From NCBI GenBank assembly GCA_000767215.1, contig AXCX01000013.1, forward strand, positions 1 through 38,367: DNA of 38,367 bases, written 5' to 3'. The DNA comes from Actinotalea fermentans ATCC 43279 = JCM 9966 = DSM 3133 (GTDB lineage: Bacteria; Actinomycetota; Actinomycetes; Actinomycetales; Cellulomonadaceae). The translations under genes were made by a program, and so were the position numbers. This document shows, piece after piece, positions 15,852-24,180 of this stretch. Numbering within the stretch: position 1 is the first letter of the stretch; each line of letters begins with the position of its first letter. The notes beneath the pieces are model-generated. The model did not search any database. It was not told where the DNA came from and was given only the letters and a program-made list of their open reading frames with translations.

Positions 15852-16666
15852 GGCGCGACCTCCGCGAGGTCGGACTCGGCCGCCGGCTGCAGCAGCGCCC
15901 GGCCGATGAACGTGAGCGCAGTCCGCTGGAGCTCCGCCATGCCGGCATCCATGTGACCGCCACCTGCGACGACGAGGTACTGGTGGGACACGTCGGCCGC
16001 CAGGAGCTGGGCGTGGAGGTGCTCGCTCCCGTCGCGCAGCCCGAACTCGTCTCGTTCGCCCACGCCGAGGAAGAGCGCCATCCTCCGCTGTCGGATCGCG
16101 TCGAGGTTCGCGAACAGCCGCTCGTGCACACGCTCCCCGGGGAGCTGGTCGAGGGCTGCGAGGAGTTGGCCGAGCACCGCCTGGCGGTTGCGTTCCGGCA
16201 CCTCCGCGGTGGTGCTCCCCGGGAACACGGCAGGCGCCAGTGCCGCGGCCGCGACGTATCGATCCGGGGTTCCGAAGGCCAGCTTCAGCGCACCGAAACC
16301 GCCCATCGAGGCACCTACCACCGCGAGTCGCGAGCGGTCGATGGGGTGGATCTGGCTGACGAAGTCCGGCAGCTCGTCACCGACCACCGATCCCCACCGG
16401 GGCCCCTGCGGCCAGTCGAGGTAGAAGCCGCCCTCGGTGGGGGTGCTCGCGCACGCGACGACGCACGGAGGCAGTGCGCCGGTGGCCCACAGCCGGTGGA
16501 TGAGGGGAGCGTGCAGGTCGAGCGACTGCGCAGACGACATCGCTCCGTGCAGGAGCAGGATCAGCGGGAGCGGCTCGTCCGCCGGGCCGGCGGCGAGGAC
16601 CCGGACCTCGACCCCGGCCGAGGCGCTGGTCGACGGCATGCGGTGTTGCTCGATCTTCGGTGACAT
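15848..16666 (-). CDS. Alpha/beta-hydrolase, putative esterase family
   Basis: The 272-residue cytoplasmic protein has the esterase (PF00756-like) pattern: oxyanion region ILLLHGAMSSAQSLD and nucleophile elbow GASMGG with Ser120. A late VVAGGGHMDAG segment probably holds the catalytic His. GAGGAGG seven bases before ATG 16666 is a strong ribosome binding site. It follows a TetR gene by 52 bases and overlaps a SnoaL-like gene. A paralogue with the same plan lies at 18878-19708; both share a GGFYxDWPxGPxW segment, so they probably arose by duplication. The substrate is unknown. Confidence 0.88.
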   Translation of the reverse strand: MSPKIEQHRMPSTSASAGVEVRVLAAGPADEPLPLILLLHGAMSSAQSLDLHAPLIHRLWATGALPPCVVACASTPTEGGFYLDWPQGPRWGSVVGDELPDFVSQIHPIDRSRLAVVGASMGGFGALKLAFGTPDRYVAAAALAPAVFPGSTTAEVPERNRQAVLGQLLAALDQLPGERVHERLFANLDAIRQRRMALFLGVGERDEFGLRDGSEHLHAQLLAADVSHQYLVVAGGGHMDAGMAELQRTALTFIGRALLQPAAESDLAEVAP

Positions 16667-16718
16667 GAGGGAACCTCCTCGTGACGCGGCACGACCGGCC
16701 GTCCTCCGGGGGAGGGCC

Positions 16719-17309
16719 CTAGGGGTTGGCGGAGAAGGGGGCGAGCGCGGCGTCGACGGCCGCCCGGAGGTGGGCTGGTTCGGGCGTGACGCGCGCCAGC
16801 ACATGGAGGCCTTGCATGAGCGCCACGAACATGCGGGCGGCGCCCTCGGGCTCGACGGCGGGGGCGACTTCGCCCTCCCGCTGCGCCCGTGCCAGCGCCT
16901 CGGCGATGCTGCGCTCCAGCTCGAGCAGCGCGTCACGCACGATGGCTGTGGCGGCGGGGTCGTCGGACAGCTCGGTGGCCGTGTTGCCGAGCATGCAGCC
17001 CCGTGGATGGTCGCTGGAGGCTGCGGCAGCGATCTGTTGCAGCACGCTCCGGAGGCGGGGTAGCACCGGACCGGGATCCTGCAGCGATGTACCAAAGGCG
17101 CGCTGGCGCTGGGCGTAGTGCTCCAAGGAGCGGAGGAAGAGGCTGCGCTTGTCGCCGAAGGCGGCCTGCAGGCTGCCGGGCAGGAGCCCGACGCGCTCAC
17201 CGACGCGCCGCATGCTCGCAGCGCCATAGCCGTGCTGCCAGAAGACCTCGGTCGCGGCGTCTACGACCTCGGACTCGTCGAAGCTGCGCGGCCGTCCCGT
17301 GCGGACCAT
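16719..17309 (-). CDS. TetR-family transcriptional repressor
   Basis: The 196-residue protein has an N-terminal TetR helix-turn-helix (VVDAATEVFWQHGYGAASMR, VGLLPGSLQAAFGDKRSLFL) and a helical ligand-binding C-terminus with a CMLGNTATEL segment, as in the NemR/AcuR-like branch. It starts 91 bp from the divergent RibD-like gene, across a set of inverted repeats that overlap that gene's promoter. It likely represses the divergent operon and its own operon with the esterase. The ligand is unknown; relatives respond to electrophiles or quinones. Confidence 0.92.
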   Translation of the reverse strand: MVRTGRPRSFDESEVVDAATEVFWQHGYGAASMRRVGERVGLLPGSLQAAFGDKRSLFLRSLEHYAQRQRAFGTSLQDPGPVLPRLRSVLQQIAAAASSDHPRGCMLGNTATELSDDPAATAIVRDALLELERSIAEALARAQREGEVAPAVEPEGAARMFVALMQGLHVLARVTPEPAHLRAAVDAALAPFSANP

Positions 17310-17325
17310 GCGTCGAGGCTACGAC

Positions 17326-17384
17326 TTCTTGACTGGTCGTACAAGAATTTGTACGATTGGATTTCTTGTTCGGCTGACCAAGAA
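17326..17384 (+). promoter_or_regulatory. Promoter overlaid by three inverted repeats
   Basis: A strong promoter, TTGACT (17329-17334) and TACGAT (17352-17357) with a 17-bp spacer, faces the RibD-like gene. TCGTACAA-N4-TTGTACGA at 17337-17356 fills the spacer. Two identical TTCTTG-N10-CAAGAA repeats lie at 17326-17347 and 17363-17384, offset by 37 bp. TetR binding between the promoter elements would block transcription. Confidence 0.75.
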
Positions 17385-17400
17385 TTCGAGGAGAAGGTCC

Positions 17401-18006
17401 ATGGGATCCGTGTTCGCGCACATCAGCGTCTCGGTCGACGGCTACGTCGCCGACGCCGCCCGCGGGCTCGGCTGGTGGTCGGCGGACGATGAGTTCGACC
17501 GCTACATCGACGGCATGCTCGAGTCGATCAGCGGCATGGTCTTCGGCCGCGTCGCCTTCGACGCGCTCGCCCAGTTCTGGCCTACCGCCGGGCCGGAGGT
17601 CTCCCTGATCCAGCGGCACCGGATGCACGAGCTGCCCAAGTACGTCCTCAGCCACGCGCCGCTCGACACCACCTGGCACAACAGCCACCGGCTCGCGGGC
17701 GACCCGCGGCGGGCAATCGAGCGCGCGGCCCAGGATGCAGCCGGCGACATCGCCGTGTTCGCCGGTGCGGGGGCCGTCAGGGCGACCCTCTCGTCCGGTG
17801 TGCTCGACGAGCTGCGCCTCGTCGTCCATCCCGTGCTGCTCGGATCGGGCCTGCCGCTGTTCGACGGCACACACCCGGCACAGTCGCTGCGGGTGCGTGA
17901 GACGACCTCGTTCGGCTCGGGAGCGCACGTCGTCCGCTATTCGTTGCCCGCACCGGCGCAACGGCTCCCTGCCGCGACCCCTGCCACGGTGGGCTCGCCA
18001 TGGTGA
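17401..18006 (+). CDS. Dihydrofolate reductase-family (RibD C-terminal-like) protein
   Basis: The 201-residue protein resembles the RibD C-terminal / YyaP group, an NADPH-binding Rossmann-like fold. It starts with HISVSVDGYVADAARG, has SGMVFGRVAFDALAQFW in the middle, and shows VFAGAGAVRATLSSGVLDEL with VHPVLLGSGLPLF near the end, all family hallmarks. Its substrate is not known; most relatives are uncharacterised reductases. ATG 17401 follows a GAGGAGAAGG ribosome binding site. It is the first gene of a three-gene operon divergent from TetR and overlaps the ABM gene by 7 bases. Confidence 0.88.
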   Translation: MGSVFAHISVSVDGYVADAARGLGWWSADDEFDRYIDGMLESISGMVFGRVAFDALAQFWPTAGPEVSLIQRHRMHELPKYVLSHAPLDTTWHNSHRLAGDPRRAIERAAQDAAGDIAVFAGAGAVRATLSSGVLDELRLVVHPVLLGSGLPLFDGTHPAQSLRVRETTSFGSGAHVVRYSLPAPAQRLPAATPATVGSPW

Positions 18007-18308
18007 TCGTGGCCGGACACCTCATCGTCGACCCCGGAGCACGCGCCGCGTACCTCGAGGGGTGCGTTCCGATCGTAGAGCAGGCACGGCGCACCGCCGG
18101 CTGCCTCGAGTTCACTCTGGCTCCCGACCCCCTCGACCCCTCCCGGGTCAACGTCCTCGAGCGCTGGGAGTCGCGCATCGCGCTGGACCGGTTCCGTGGC
18201 GAAGGGCCCGACGACGACCAGCGGGCCGCCCTCAGATCCGTAGACGTCGCGGACTACGAGGTCGACGGGCCGGTTGCCGACCCCGGTGGAAGGGGCGCGG
18301 CGCGGTGA
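18000..18308 (+). CDS. Antibiotic biosynthesis monooxygenase (ABM) domain protein
   Basis: This 102-residue ferredoxin-like protein shows the ABM pattern: MVIVAGHLIVDPGARAAYLE, then TAGCLEFTLAPDPLDPSRVN and LERWESRIALDRFR. Members are cofactor-free monooxygenases acting on quinols and polycyclic phenols, or heme-handling proteins; no heme-ligand pattern stands out here. Its ATG lies inside the last codons of the RibD-like gene, so it is coupled. It is followed directly by the Ddn-like gene. With two probable reductases it suggests a small quinone or xenobiotic-response operon. Confidence 0.82.
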   Translation: MVIVAGHLIVDPGARAAYLEGCVPIVEQARRTAGCLEFTLAPDPLDPSRVNVLERWESRIALDRFRGEGPDDDQRAALRSVDVADYEVDGPVADPGGRGAAR

Positions 18309-18331
18309 TGCCGACATGGAGAGGGAGACCG

Positions 18332-18736
18332 ATGGACGACGTCAATGCTGAGGTGATCGACGAGTTCCGGGCCAACGGTGGCTCCGTCGGCGGCGCGCTC
18401 GCCGGGGTTTCACTGCTCCTCCTCACCCATCGTGGGGCCCGCTCGGGGGTTTCCCGGACGACTCCGCTCGGATACTACGAGGATGGCGAACGTCTGATTC
18501 TGTTCGCGTCGAACCGGGGCGCGGCACGCGCTCCTGACTGGTACCACAACATCGTGGCGGACCCGCGGGTGACGGTCGAGCTCGGCGAGGAAACGTTCGA
18601 AGCCGAGGCGAGCGAGCTGGTGGGTCCAGATCGAGAGGCTACGTGGGAGCGGGCCGTCGCCGTTCGACCATTCCTGGCGGAGCACCAGGAGAAGGCCGGG
18701 CGCCAGATCCCCCTCATCGCTGTGCGACTCGTGTGA
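18332..18736 (+). CDS. Deazaflavin-dependent nitroreductase-family (Ddn-like) protein
   Basis: The 134-residue protein matches the F420-dependent Ddn family in length and motifs: EVIDEFRANGGSVGG at the start, LLLTHRGARSG, and DWYHNIVADPRVTVELG. Members reduce quinones and nitroaromatics using F420H2 in actinobacteria. ATG 18332 has a GAGGGAG ribosome binding site and the typical N-terminus; ATG 18308, overlapping the previous stop, is possible. A strong hairpin follows, so it ends the TetR-controlled operon. Confidence 0.88.
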   Translation: MDDVNAEVIDEFRANGGSVGGALAGVSLLLLTHRGARSGVSRTTPLGYYEDGERLILFASNRGAARAPDWYHNIVADPRVTVELGEETFEAEASELVGPDREATWERAVAVRPFLAEHQEKAGRQIPLIAVRLV

Positions 18737-18757
18737 CGGACGAGTGACGTACCCGGT

Positions 18758-18794
18758 CAGAGGCCCTCCCGAGCGAAGATCGGGAGGGCCTCTG
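18758..18794. terminator. Hairpin terminator after the Ddn-like gene
   Basis: A perfect 15-bp stem (CAGAGGCCCTCCCGA and its complement) lies 22 bases after the stop. It closely resembles the hairpin at 8567-8604, differing in the loop and one base of the arm, so the two are probably related copies. Confidence 0.75.
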
Positions 18795-18877
18795 GGGCGG
18801 ACGATGCGCCATCTCGCACGCGACGTCCGTGATCCGGCGGCTCCGCATCGCTCGCGGCGCGGTGGCCTGCAGCGGCG

Positions 18878-19708
18878 CTACGCCGTGGTGGCGTGGGCGT
18901 GCTGCAGGGCCTCGCCGACGAACCGGATCGCCTCGCGGGTCCTCGTCTCGGCAGCGGGACCGAGGTGCCCGGCCCCCTCGACGAGACGGAACGTGTGCGG
19001 GACTGCCAGCGCCGTGAGGACGCCGTGCAGGTGCTCCGCGCCCTCGTGGAGCAGGTACTCGTCGGCAGCGCCGCAGTCGAGGAGCAGAGGGGTCTGCGCT
19101 GCCCGGAGTGCTGCCGCGTTCGACCGGGCGCGCCCGTGGACGCTGTTGGCCGTGTACGACCCGGCATCGCCGGTCCCGCCGCCCATGGCGGCGTGGAGCT
19201 GCCCGAGGACGGAGGGGATGTTGCGGTCAGGGACCTCCTCCGGCGCCTCTCCGGGGAACACGGCAGGCGAGAGCGCGGCGACGACGGCGAACCGGTGGGG
19301 TGCCGCGAAGGCGATCTTCAGGACCGCGTAGCCGCCCATCGAGGCGCCGACCAGTCCGGTGGCGGAGAACGGACCGTACTGCGCGGCGAGGTGCTCCGGC
19401 AGCTCCCGGGCGGTGAAGGTCTCCCACGCCGGGCCGCCGGGCCAGTCGATGTAGAAGCCGCCCGTGGTCGGCACGCTCGGGCAGGCGACCACGGCGCGCG
19501 GCAGGGCGCCCTCGGCCCACAGCTCGTCGTACAGGGGTCGTGCGAGCTCGAGAGACGTCGAAGACGACAGCGCTCCGTGCAGATGCAGCACGAGGGGGAG
19601 GGTCTCGCCGGGCGTCCAGTCGGCCGGGCGCAGGACCCGGTACTCGACGCGTTGCTCGACCGTGCTGGCATCGAGGTGACTGACGGACATGACGGAGGTG
19701 GGGGTCAT
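18878..19708 (-). CDS. Alpha/beta-hydrolase, putative esterase family (second copy)
   Basis: The 276-residue protein is a paralogue of the esterase at 15848-16666. It has LVLHLHGALSSSTSLELARP, the nucleophile elbow GASMGG with Ser123, and LLDCGAADEYLLHEG, which probably carries the acid residue, with a late GAGHLG His. There is no signal peptide. ATG 19708 has a GAAGGAAG ribosome binding site. It is 128 bp downstream of the MMPL gene on the same strand and may be expressed with it or alone. The substrate is unknown. Confidence 0.88.
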   Translation of the reverse strand: MTPTSVMSVSHLDASTVEQRVEYRVLRPADWTPGETLPLVLHLHGALSSSTSLELARPLYDELWAEGALPRAVVACPSVPTTGGFYIDWPGGPAWETFTARELPEHLAAQYGPFSATGLVGASMGGYAVLKIAFAAPHRFAVVAALSPAVFPGEAPEEVPDRNIPSVLGQLHAAMGGGTGDAGSYTANSVHGRARSNAAALRAAQTPLLLDCGAADEYLLHEGAEHLHGVLTALAVPHTFRLVEGAGHLGPAAETRTREAIRFVGEALQHAHATTA

Positions 19709-19836
19709 CGTGACGCTTCCTTCGACTCGGGTGGTGCGGGGTTGATGGTGGGGTGGGTGCGCCCGGCTGCCGTGTGCCGCCCTGCAGGCCGGGCTTGCGC
19801 ACGGTGCGTGGTCGCCCCGGCGCTACGCGGCGGCGT

Positions 19837-21960
19837 TCACGCCTGCGCGGCCATCACGGGGCGATCCGTCCTCGGCGACTCGAGTGCCGGGTCTTCCAGG
19901 TGGACGGGGGGGAGCGCGCGGTCCAGCCACGGCGGGAGCCACCACGCCCGGTCGCCGAGGAGGTGCATCACTGCCGGCACGACGAGGCAGCGGACGACGA
20001 CGGCGTCGAGCAGGACGGCGACGGCGAGCCCGAGCCCCATCTGCCCGAGCATCCGGGTGGGGCTGAGCAGGAACGAGCCGAAGACCACCACCATGATCGC
20101 CGCCGCGGCGGTGATGACGGCCCCGGTTCCCGCGAGGCCCTCGCGCACGGCCGTTCGGGCGTCACCGCCGCGCCGCCACTCCTCGTGCATCCGGGAGACG
20201 AGGAAGACCTCGTAGTCCATCGACAGGCCGAACACCACCGCGAACACGATCACGGGGAGGAAGGCCTCGATCGGTCCGGGTGACTGGCCGAGGGTGCCGT
20301 TGCCGTAGACGAGCTGCATGGCTCCCAGTGCGGCCCCGATGGAGAGCAGGTTCGCGATCGCCGCCTTGAGCGGCACGAGGACCGAGCGGAACACCGCCAT
20401 GAGGAGCAGCGCGGAGATCCCGACCACGACGAGGACGAACCACGGCATGCGGTCGCGGACGCCTTCGGCGAAGTCGATCGCCGCTGCGGTCGCGCCACCC
20501 ACCGAGAACTGTCCTTCCGTGGCGGGGGGCAGGACGTCGTCCCGGAGGCGGTGGACGAGCTCGATCGTGGCGCGGTCCGACGGCCCGGTCTCCGGGACCA
20601 CGACAAGGGTGGACGCGCCGTCGGCAGTCAGGGGCCCGACGACGTCCGCGACGCCCGGGGTCCGCCGGACGGCCTCCGTCACCCGAGCCACCTCGTCGGC
20701 GGGGGCCTCGGCGAGCACAACGAGCGGGCCGTTCACCCCATCGCCGAAGCCCGCAGCGAGGAGGTCGTACGCCTCGCGGGTCGTCGAGCCGGCCGGGTCG
20801 GTGCCGGCGTCCGCGAAGCCGAGCCGGATCGAGAGCGCCGGCGCCGCGAGCACGAGCAGGACGAGAACGCCACCGACGAGGGCCGGCCAGGGGTGCCGGG
20901 CGACGGTGTCGGAGAGGGCGCGCCACGACGAGCCTTCGGCCCGGCCCCGTTGCCGCGCGCGGCCCGCGCGTCGGCGGACCGAGCGCTCGATGCGCCCGCC
21001 CAGGAGCGTGAGGAGGGCCGGGAGGAGCGTCGCCGAGGCCAGGAGCGTCATCAGCACGGTGACGGCGACGGCGACGGCGAGCCCACGCAAGGAACCCAGG
21101 CCCAGGACGACGAGGCCCAGCAGAGCGACGACGACCGTCACGCCGGCGAAGACAACCGAGCGCCCGGCGGTGCGCTGGGCGACGACCGCCGCCTCGGCGC
21201 GGGGTCGGCCGGCCAGCAGCTCGCCGCGGTAGCGGGTGAAGATGAGGAGGGCGTAGTCGATCCCCACGCCGAGGCCGACGAGCATCATCATCGGCGCGGC
21301 GTAGGACGGCACGGACGTCACGTGCGAGACCAGGGCGGCCGCCGCGATGCTCGCCCCGACGGCCAGGACCGCGCTCAGCACGGGGAGGGCCGCCGCGACG
21401 AGGCTGCCGAAGAGGAAGACCAGGATCACCAGCGCAGCCAAGATGCCGACGCCCTCGGCGGCGCCGCCCGTCTCCTGCGCACCGCGGACGGACGCGCCGC
21501 CGACCTCGACCTGCAGGTCGCCCGTGGCGTGGGACTCGGCTGCCTCGATGATGCGTCGCACGTCGGCGGCGTCCGTCGCCAGGGGCTCGGTGTCGAGGGT
21601 CACGGTCGCGTACCCGATGCGGCCGTCGGTGCTGATCGAGTGCCCGTCGGTCGTCGGGGCCTCGACCGAGGCGACGCCCGGGAGCGTGGCGATCTCGTCG
21701 ACCACGGCGCGCAACGAACGCGCCACGGGTTCCTCTGTGAGGCCGGCCGCTGCGTAGAAGACGACCTGGACGGTGTCCAGGCCCTGGTCGCCCGACTGCT
21801 GCAGCCGGTCGGCGACGCGCTGCGACTCGGTCCCGGGCAGCGTGTGGTCGTCGAAGTAGGCGGACCCGGCCGCCGCGGCGGCCGCGTTCAGGCCGGCCAC
21901 CGCGAGCACCCAGAGGGCGATCGCCCACCACGGTCGTCGCATCGCCCACGTCGTCCTCAT
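19837..21960 (-). CDS. MMPL-family (RND-type) membrane transporter
   Basis: This 707-residue protein has the MMPL plan in duplicate. One helix near residues 12-32 precedes an outer loop and a cluster of helices (about 170-320). A second helix at about 370 precedes another outer loop and the second cluster (about 540-680). LVGLGVGIDYALLIFTRYR and FGLSMDYEVFLVSRMHEE are the paired GxxxDY-type motifs that carry the proton-relay Asp/Tyr. MMPL proteins export lipids, siderophores or toxic compounds using proton motive force. GGAGG precedes ATG 21960. It lies 183 bp after the multicopper oxidase gene on the same strand. Confidence 0.92.
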   Translation of the reverse strand: MRTTWAMRRPWWAIALWVLAVAGLNAAAAAAGSAYFDDHTLPGTESQRVADRLQQSGDQGLDTVQVVFYAAAGLTEEPVARSLRAVVDEIATLPGVASVEAPTTDGHSISTDGRIGYATVTLDTEPLATDAADVRRIIEAAESHATGDLQVEVGGASVRGAQETGGAAEGVGILAALVILVFLFGSLVAAALPVLSAVLAVGASIAAAALVSHVTSVPSYAAPMMMLVGLGVGIDYALLIFTRYRGELLAGRPRAEAAVVAQRTAGRSVVFAGVTVVVALLGLVVLGLGSLRGLAVAVAVTVLMTLLASATLLPALLTLLGGRIERSVRRRAGRARQRGRAEGSSWRALSDTVARHPWPALVGGVLVLLVLAAPALSIRLGFADAGTDPAGSTTREAYDLLAAGFGDGVNGPLVVLAEAPADEVARVTEAVRRTPGVADVVGPLTADGASTLVVVPETGPSDRATIELVHRLRDDVLPPATEGQFSVGGATAAAIDFAEGVRDRMPWFVLVVVGISALLLMAVFRSVLVPLKAAIANLLSIGAALGAMQLVYGNGTLGQSPGPIEAFLPVIVFAVVFGLSMDYEVFLVSRMHEEWRRGGDARTAVREGLAGTGAVITAAAAIMVVVFGSFLLSPTRMLGQMGLGLAVAVLLDAVVVRCLVVPAVMHLLGDRAWWLPPWLDRALPPVHLEDPALESPRTDRPVMAAQA

Positions 21961-22143
21961 CTTGCCTCCAGTCCTCGTCGTCGCGGCCGGGCAGCCCAGC
22001 CGTCGCCCGGACGGTACGGACGAGGGCGGGCCCGGCCCATCCGTCAGGGAGCGGCGTCTGGGGCCGGTCGCGTACGTCAGCGTGCGACCGGCGTTGTCGC
22101 CCGCGGGCGTACCGGGCCGCTGCGGCGTCGGGGAGGGCCGCGC

Positions 22144-23706
22144 TCAGTGGCCGGCGGCGTGGGACCGGGCCGGCTCCTCGCCGTCGGTCACGACGAACTG
22201 CGCCATGAGGCCCTGGTCCTCGTGCAGGAGGAGGTGGCAGTGGACCATGTACGGGGAGTCGGGGTCCGCGTAGTCCTCGAACCGCATGAGCAGGCGGTAG
22301 GTGCGGCGTGGTTCGAGGTAGACGGTGTCCTTGCGGCCGGCGAGCTCCGGGGATGGGGGCGCGCCGTCCACGTCGAGCACGTGGAACTGCACGTCGTGGA
22401 CGTGCCAGTTGTGCGGGAACCGGTCGAGGTTCGTGACCTCCCAGATCTCCGTGTCACCCACGTGCACGGTCTCGTCGATGCGGTCCATGTCCATGGTCCG
22501 GCCGTTGATGCTGCGGTCCTGGACCTCGAACCTCCGCGTGACCGCCGCGTCGTCCGGATCGACCGCGTCGCCCGGCTCGACCGCCTGGCGCTGGGGGACC
22601 GGCGCGGACTGGCGCAGCGAGGCACCGGCTGCGAGGCGCAGCACCGGGAAGGTGTCGTTGCCGCCGAAGGCGAACGGGGCGGCGACGTCCCCGAGGTCGG
22701 GCGCTCGGGAGACGAGCGTGGTCTCCGAGCTTGGCGCCATGGCGACGACGATCTCCGCGCGTTCGCCGGGTGAGAGACGGACGTGGTCCGTCTCGTGGGG
22801 CTCGGGCAGCAGCCCGCCGTCGGTGGCCACGTGCCAGAAGCTCCGGCCGTCCTCGAGCGCGAAGTCGTACACACGAGCCGTCGAGCCGTTGAGCAGGCGG
22901 AGGCGCACCAGCTCGGTGGTCACGTCGAGCATCGCGCCGGCGACGCCGTTGGTGAGCACCGTGGAGCCGAGGAGGCCGACCTCGTTCCCGTCGGAGTCGA
23001 GCTCGAGCCGCCCGTCGGCGTCGAGCCGCTTGTCCTGGACGACGACGGGGACGTCGTCCACGCCGTACTCGGCGGGCAGCCCCGAGGGAACGCCGTCCTC
23101 CACGAGGAAGAAGCCCGCCAGTCCGCGGTAGACGTGCTCCTCGGTGCTGCCGTGCGGGTGGGGGTGGTACCAGAGGGTCGCCGCCGGCTGGTCGATGGTC
23201 CACTCGGGGCGCCATGTCCCGCCGGGCTCGATCATCTGGTGGGGGCCGCCGTCCATGGCGGCCGGGAGGTGCATCCCGTGCCAGTGCACGGTGGTGGGCT
23301 CCGGCAGGGCGTTGGCGACCTTGACCGCCACGCGCTCCCCACGCGACGCCCGGAGCGTGGGACCGAGCATGTCGCCGTTGAAGCCCCAGGTGGGCGTCCG
23401 GACGCCGGGGAGGAGCTCGGAGGTGCCCTCCTGCGCGGTGAGCTCGAAGACCCGGATCCCGTCGACGACGGTCGAGGGGGCGAGCGGCGGGATGGGGAGT
23501 GGGACGTCGAAGGCCGCGGGCGCCTCCACCGGCGACAAGGACGACGGCCCGACGACGTCCTGGGCGGAGCACGCCGCGGCACCGGCCAGCATGCTCGCCG
23601 CCACCAGCGCCGCCGGGAGGGCTCGGCGGAGATGGGTGCGGCGACGGTCGGACGGGTGTCCGCCCGGCGAGCCGCTGGCATCGATCCGCGCGGGCGCGCC
23701 GGTCAC
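22144..23706 (-). CDS. Multicopper oxidase, exported
   Basis: The 520-residue protein has all copper sites: HWHG at 141-144, HPHPHG at 181-186, a late NWHVHDVQFHVL segment, and HCHLLLHEDQGLM at 489-501 with Cys490 and axial Met501 of type 1 copper. The N-terminus has RRRTHLRRALPAALVAASML, which fits a twin-arginine or Sec signal; AAAC46 is a weak lipobox. GTG 23706 overlaps the previous stop by four bases. This CueO/bilirubin-oxidase-like group oxidises Cu(I), metals or phenolics outside the membrane. It lies downstream of a two-component system and an FAD monooxygenase. The substrate is not determined. Confidence 0.92.
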   Translation of the reverse strand: MTGAPARIDASGSPGGHPSDRRRTHLRRALPAALVAASMLAGAAACSAQDVVGPSSLSPVEAPAAFDVPLPIPPLAPSTVVDGIRVFELTAQEGTSELLPGVRTPTWGFNGDMLGPTLRASRGERVAVKVANALPEPTTVHWHGMHLPAAMDGGPHQMIEPGGTWRPEWTIDQPAATLWYHPHPHGSTEEHVYRGLAGFFLVEDGVPSGLPAEYGVDDVPVVVQDKRLDADGRLELDSDGNEVGLLGSTVLTNGVAGAMLDVTTELVRLRLLNGSTARVYDFALEDGRSFWHVATDGGLLPEPHETDHVRLSPGERAEIVVAMAPSSETTLVSRAPDLGDVAAPFAFGGNDTFPVLRLAAGASLRQSAPVPQRQAVEPGDAVDPDDAAVTRRFEVQDRSINGRTMDMDRIDETVHVGDTEIWEVTNLDRFPHNWHVHDVQFHVLDVDGAPPSPELAGRKDTVYLEPRRTYRLLMRFEDYADPDSPYMVHCHLLLHEDQGLMAQFVVTDGEEPARSHAAGH

Positions 23707-24131
23707 CGGCGCGCCCGCGAGTTCTGGAGCTGTCGGGCCAGGACCCCGGCCAGCGCCCCCAGGCCGGCCGAGCGGGCGATCTCCACGATAGCGACGACGG
23801 CGGCGATGCGGCCGTCGACGGACGGCCGGACGTCGAGCGCGAGGGACAGGCCCAGGAGGAGCACCCCGTAGACGACGCCGGCGAGGGTCAGCGTCGCGAC
23901 AGGTCGGGGGACGCGCCCGAGCCCGGCACCGAGCACCCATGCGAGCCCGACTAGCCCCAGGACGAGCAGGGCGGTGGCCGGTTGGCCCAGTGCCTCGTCC
24001 AGGCCGACGACGTCGACCAGTGGCCAGAGCAGCGCGAGCGAGCCGAAGCCGACGATGAGCGGCCAGCTCAACAGCGGCTGCGGGCCCCGCGGATCGAGGA
24101 CGGGATCTGGGGTGGAGGACTCGTGTGACAT
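23703..24131 (-). CDS. Small integral membrane protein of unknown function
   Basis: The 142-residue product has a polar N-terminus of about 20 residues and four predicted membrane helices (about 22-40, 52-72, 78-100 and 108-130), with a basic C-terminus. I recognise no family motif. Its stop overlaps the multicopper oxidase start as GTGA, which suggests a linked role, for instance supporting oxidase export or electron transfer; that is inference. It starts 49 bases after the FAD monooxygenase stop. Confidence 0.78.
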   Translation of the reverse strand: MSHESSTPDPVLDPRGPQPLLSWPLIVGFGSLALLWPLVDVVGLDEALGQPATALLVLGLVGLAWVLGAGLGRVPRPVATLTLAGVVYGVLLLGLSLALDVRPSVDGRIAAVVAIVEIARSAGLGALAGVLARQLQNSRARR

Positions 24132-24180
24132 GCCGGGACGGTACGGAGCGGCTGCGCCGACCCGCGTCGTGCTCGTGTCG

